From NCBI GenBank assembly GCA_023248215.1, contig JAHFEW010000006.1, positions 1 through 64,000 of the forward strand: a stretch of DNA of 64,000 nt, given 5' to 3'. The notes under the pieces are model-generated. The model was not told the DNA's origin, made no database searches, and saw only the letters and a list, made by a program, of their open reading frames with translations. A program made the translations under genes and the position numbers. Every line of letters begins with the position of its first letter. Position 1 is the stretch's first letter. The DNA is from Nitrospira sp. GTDB taxonomy: Bacteria > Nitrospirota > Nitrospiria > Nitrospirales > Nitrospiraceae. Positions 61,287 through 64,000 of the stretch are shown here, in pieces.

Positions 61287-61921
61287 AGGGCTCCTCTAGG
61301 CTGGGTCACATCCTGAAACAGCCAGGGGGCTTGCGTGCGACGGCGTTGTTCATACCGCTCAATCTGTCCGGCATGCTGGAGCGTGAGACCGATCGCGTCC
61401 AGCCCGCGATACAGACAATCTTTTCGGAATGGATCAATCTCGAAGTGATAGGCGGTTCCTTCCGGCGTGATCACGCGCTGGGCAGCAAGGTCCACCGTGA
61501 GTCGATACCCTTCACGGGCCGCGACGCCCTCGAACAACGCCTGGATTTCAGCTCCCGTCAGAACCACCGGCAACATGCCGTTTTGAAAACAGTTATTGTA
61601 GAAAATGTCTGCGAAGCTGGGGGCGAGCACGCATCGAAAACCCTGATCCAGCAGCGCCCAGGGCGCATGTTCACGCGATGATCCGCAGCCGAAGTTGTCC
61701 CGCGCCAAGAGAATGGTGGCCTGCTGATAACGGGGTTGGTTCAAGAAGAAGGTGGGATCCTGTGAGCCATCCTTCAGGCGCCGCCAATCATAGAACAGTC
61801 CTTCTCGCAGACCAGTCCGCTTGATCGTCTTCAGGAACTGTTTCGGGATGATCTGATCAGTATCGACATTAAGCCGGTCCAGCGGAGCAACCAAGCCTGT
61901 GAGTGTAGTGAACGCATCCAT
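61283..61921 (-). CDS. leuD: 3-isopropylmalate dehydratase small subunit
   Basis: 212 residues, full length. LeuD swivel domain: [60 protein letters not shown]. Works with LeuC to isomerise isopropylmalate in leucine biosynthesis. Follows leuC by 85 bp; the next gene overlaps its stop. Confidence 0.96.
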   Translation of the reverse strand: MDAFTTLTGLVAPLDRLNVDTDQIIPKQFLKTIKRTGLREGLFYDWRRLKDGSQDPTFFLNQPRYQQATILLARDNFGCGSSREHAPWALLDQGFRCVLAPSFADIFYNNCFQNGMLPVVLTGAEIQALFEGVAAREGYRLTVDLAAQRVITPEGTAYHFEIDPFRKDCLYRGLDAIGLTLQHAGQIERYEQRRRTQAPWLFQDVTQPRGAL

Positions 61922-62006
61922 AGTGTGTCCTCAGTCTATCCTCTCTTGCTTCGTGCGTGATGGTGACTGCTGTGAACAGAACCCACGGGACAGAGCGAAA
62001 ATGGGG

Positions 62007-63416
62007 CTATGACCAGTGACGGATATCGACGAAATGTCCCTCGATGGCCGCTGCTACAGCCATCGCAGGAGACACCAAATGGGTCCTGCCGCCCGCCCCC
62101 TGGCGTCCTTCAAAGTTCCGGTTGCTGGTCGAGGCGCAGCGTTCTCCCGGTTGAAGCACGTCGGCATTCATGGCCAGACACATGCTGCATCCTGCTTCCC
62201 GCCATTCGAATCCCGACTCTTTGAAGATGCGATCGAGTCCTTCTTGTTCCGCTTGTTGTTTTACGAGACCGGAACCAGGAACCACCATCGCGTGCACGCT
62301 GCCGGCGACTTTCTTGCCCTTGGCGAACGATGCTGCGAGGCGGAGGTCTTCAATTCGTGAATTGGTGCAGGACCCGATGAACACCTTGTCGATTTTGATG
62401 TCACGGATCGGCATCCCGGGTACCAACGCCATATACTCGAGGGCCCGCTCGGTGGCTTGACGAAGCTTTTCGTCGCCCATGGTCCGAGGATCCGGCACAT
62501 TCCCATCCACACCGGTGACCATTCCCGGGCTGGTGCCCCACGTGACTTGGGGGGCGATCGTCTCGGCCCGCAACTCCACGACGGCATCGTACTGCGCACC
62601 GGGATCGGTCGTGAGTTGCTGCCAGGCCGTCACGGCCTGATCCCACAGCGCCCCCTTCGGCGCCATCGGGCGACCTTTGATGTAGGCGACGGTGGTCTCA
62701 TCCGGTGCCACCATCCCGGCGCGGGCCCCGCCTTCGATGGACATGTTGCAGAGCGTCATGCGGCCTTCCATGCTGAGCGCACGGATCGTGGAGCCTGTGT
62801 ATTCGATGACGTAGCCTGTTCCGCCGGCCGTGCCGATTTTGCCGATGATGGCCAGGATCACGTCTTTCGCGGAACAACGGGGAGACAGCTGCCCCTCGAC
62901 TCGGACCTCCATGGTTTTGGGACGTTTCTGGACCAAGCATTGCGTGGCCAGGACATGTTCGACCTCGCTTGTACCGATTCCGAACGCGAGTGCTCCGAAG
63001 GCCCCGTGGGTCGAGGTATGCGAATCGCCGCAGACGATCGTCATACCCGGCAAGGTGAACCCCTGTTCAGGGCCGATGATATGCACCACGCCCTGCCGGA
63101 TGTCGTTCATGCCGAACAGCGTGATGCCGAAGGCGGTACAGTTGTCTTCCAACGTGTGGATTTGTTTGGCGCTGATGGGGTCGGCAATCGCCACGCGACG
63201 GTCCGTGGTCGGGACGTTATGATCGGGAACGGCCAGCACGGCACCCGGTCTGCGTGGAGCCCGCCCGGCCGCCGTCAATCCTTCGAAGGCTTGCGGAGAC
63301 GTGACTTCGTGCACCAGATGGCGGTCGATATAGAGTAACGTGGTGCCGTCGGGTTCCGCCCGAACCACGTGCTCATCCCAAATTTTGTCGAACAGTGTGT
63401 GTGCAGCCATGGCCAT
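62007..63416 (-). CDS. leuC: 3-isopropylmalate dehydratase large subunit
   Basis: 469 residues. The [4Fe-4S] ligands C350 ([10 protein letters not shown]), C410 and C413 ([10 protein letters not shown]) are present, positions near the E. coli ones. Aconitase-family block [20 protein letters not shown]. With LeuD it converts 2- to 3-isopropylmalate. First gene of the leuC-leuD-membrane protein unit. Confidence 0.97.
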   Translation of the reverse strand: MAMAAHTLFDKIWDEHVVRAEPDGTTLLYIDRHLVHEVTSPQAFEGLTAAGRAPRRPGAVLAVPDHNVPTTDRRVAIADPISAKQIHTLEDNCTAFGITLFGMNDIRQGVVHIIGPEQGFTLPGMTIVCGDSHTSTHGAFGALAFGIGTSEVEHVLATQCLVQKRPKTMEVRVEGQLSPRCSAKDVILAIIGKIGTAGGTGYVIEYTGSTIRALSMEGRMTLCNMSIEGGARAGMVAPDETTVAYIKGRPMAPKGALWDQAVTAWQQLTTDPGAQYDAVVELRAETIAPQVTWGTSPGMVTGVDGNVPDPRTMGDEKLRQATERALEYMALVPGMPIRDIKIDKVFIGSCTNSRIEDLRLAASFAKGKKVAGSVHAMVVPGSGLVKQQAEQEGLDRIFKESGFEWREAGCSMCLAMNADVLQPGERCASTSNRNFEGRQGAGGRTHLVSPAMAVAAAIEGHFVDIRHWS

Positions 63417-63518
63417 ACTCCTTGTAGACCCGCGCCGTTGTAACAGAGTGACGGCGCAGTACCGATGCGGGACTATTATATATGCGAGCAGGCCTGCCGC
63501 ATCAAGGGCTAAGGGGGA

Positions 63519-63803
63519 GTGCAGAATTTGCCGCTTCAGATTTTAAAACCGGGGACCGATAACGTCCCCATGGAACAGGAACCGGTCGACACCGAACGCA
63601 TCACGATTCCACGCTGGACCATCAAGCGCGATCCCCGGGCGCTGGGCTGCTCTATCTGTGGATCGGCGATCGTGAAAATTACGGCAGAATGGCGACAGGT
63701 CTCCTTTTGTACCTGCCGGCTGATCGAATACCGTGTGCTGCCGCGAGCCCCGAAATCCTTGCCTGCCCCTCCCCCGGCCGCAGACGTACGGAAAGATCCT
63801 TAA
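63519..63803 (+). CDS. Small zinc-ribbon-like protein, unknown
   Basis: 94 codons from GTG at 63519. Paired cysteines CSIC and CTC ([25 protein letters not shown]) suggest a metal-binding ribbon of the rubredoxin/zinc-ribbon type; the ends are Pro-rich. Alternative start ATG at 63570. No family. Divergent from leuC by 102 bp. Confidence 0.55.
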   Translation: MQNLPLQILKPGTDNVPMEQEPVDTERITIPRWTIKRDPRALGCSICGSAIVKITAEWRQVSFCTCRLIEYRVLPRAPKSLPAPPPAADVRKDP

Positions 63804-63901
63804 TATCGCTGAGTTCCTGACGACGTCCGATCCTCTGCTAGGCTTGTCTTAAAGAACCGGGACAGGGGTGCGGAGGGATCGTCTTTCAGACGGAGGATCG
63901 T

Positions 63902-64000
63902 ATGACACGATGGATAGGGGTGCTCGTCGTTGTGGGGTGGGGGAGTGTGATGAACTGGGGCCCTGTGGAGGCAAAGGATCACTCCATTGCGAGGTCGCTG
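63902..64000 (+). CDS. Exported protein, partial at window end
   Basis: Start ATG at 63902 with GGAGG five bases upstream. 33 codons visible encode a signal peptide (TRWIGVLVVVGWGSVMNWGP, then VEAKDHS). The gene runs off the window, so family cannot be given. Confidence 0.65.
   Translation, partial: MTRWIGVLVVVGWGSVMNWGPVEAKDHSIARSL

Overview
The window looks like a chromosome segment of a Nitrospira-type bacterium (Nitrospirota, chemolithoautotrophic). This is inferred from the gene set: a DAB-type inorganic-carbon uptake operon with a P-II-like protein, SulP transporter, monoheme cytochrome c, TldD/TldE, EttA, SelO, leuCD and a very large sensory kinase cluster. The DNA is GC-rich, and many genes overlap by 4 bp (ATGA). 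No rRNA, tRNA, CRISPR array, integrase or IS transposase was seen. I ran no database search, so family names come from recognising motifs and overall sequence.

Layout. 1-2.3 kb is an accessory edge: a higBA toxin-antitoxin pair with a clear palindromic operator, a decayed second copy of a small gene, and small unknown genes. 2.3-9.5 kb (minus strand) is the inorganic-carbon operon: NuoL-like DabB, a second shorter antiporter-like membrane protein, DabA, and a P-II-like protein. A structured leader with a terminator-like hairpin lies just before dabB. Divergently transcribed are a DUF2294 protein and SelO. 11.5-23.2 kb carries an orphan 1106-residue membrane protein, two alpha/beta hydrolases, a HugZ-like protein, a SYLF protein, EttA, and an overlapping patatin/two-SDR operon. 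23.2-38 kb is a string of short operons (cytochrome c, DUF1295, SulP, TldD/TldE, TPR protein, methyltransferase, SLOG protein, MsrA/CoA-binding/membrane protein, lytic transglycosylase). Four copies of one dispersed repeat with terminal inverted repeats lie between these genes.

38-46.8 kb holds an aminotransferase and what looks like an exopolysaccharide set. It has a processive-type GT2 synthase, a secreted TIM-barrel protein, a TPR plus outer-membrane beta-barrel protein, and a polysaccharide deacetylase broken by several frameshifts and stops. Together these resemble the parts of a Pga/Hms (poly-N-acetylglucosamine) system in a split arrangement. 47-56.9 kb is a seven-gene minus-strand signalling array: two giant hybrid histidine kinases, one Hpt protein, three stand-alone receiver proteins and a membrane-anchored HEAT-repeat protein, with no DNA-binding output. 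57-64 kb returns to housekeeping: a lipoprotein, a beta-hydroxyacid dehydrogenase-type protein, an inositol-phosphatase-family enzyme, CorA, and leuC-leuD with a small membrane protein.

The most interesting items are the DAB operon with a second degenerate antiporter subunit and an attenuator-like leader, the split Pga-like cluster with a dead deacetylase, the output-less phosphorelay array, and the repeat family.
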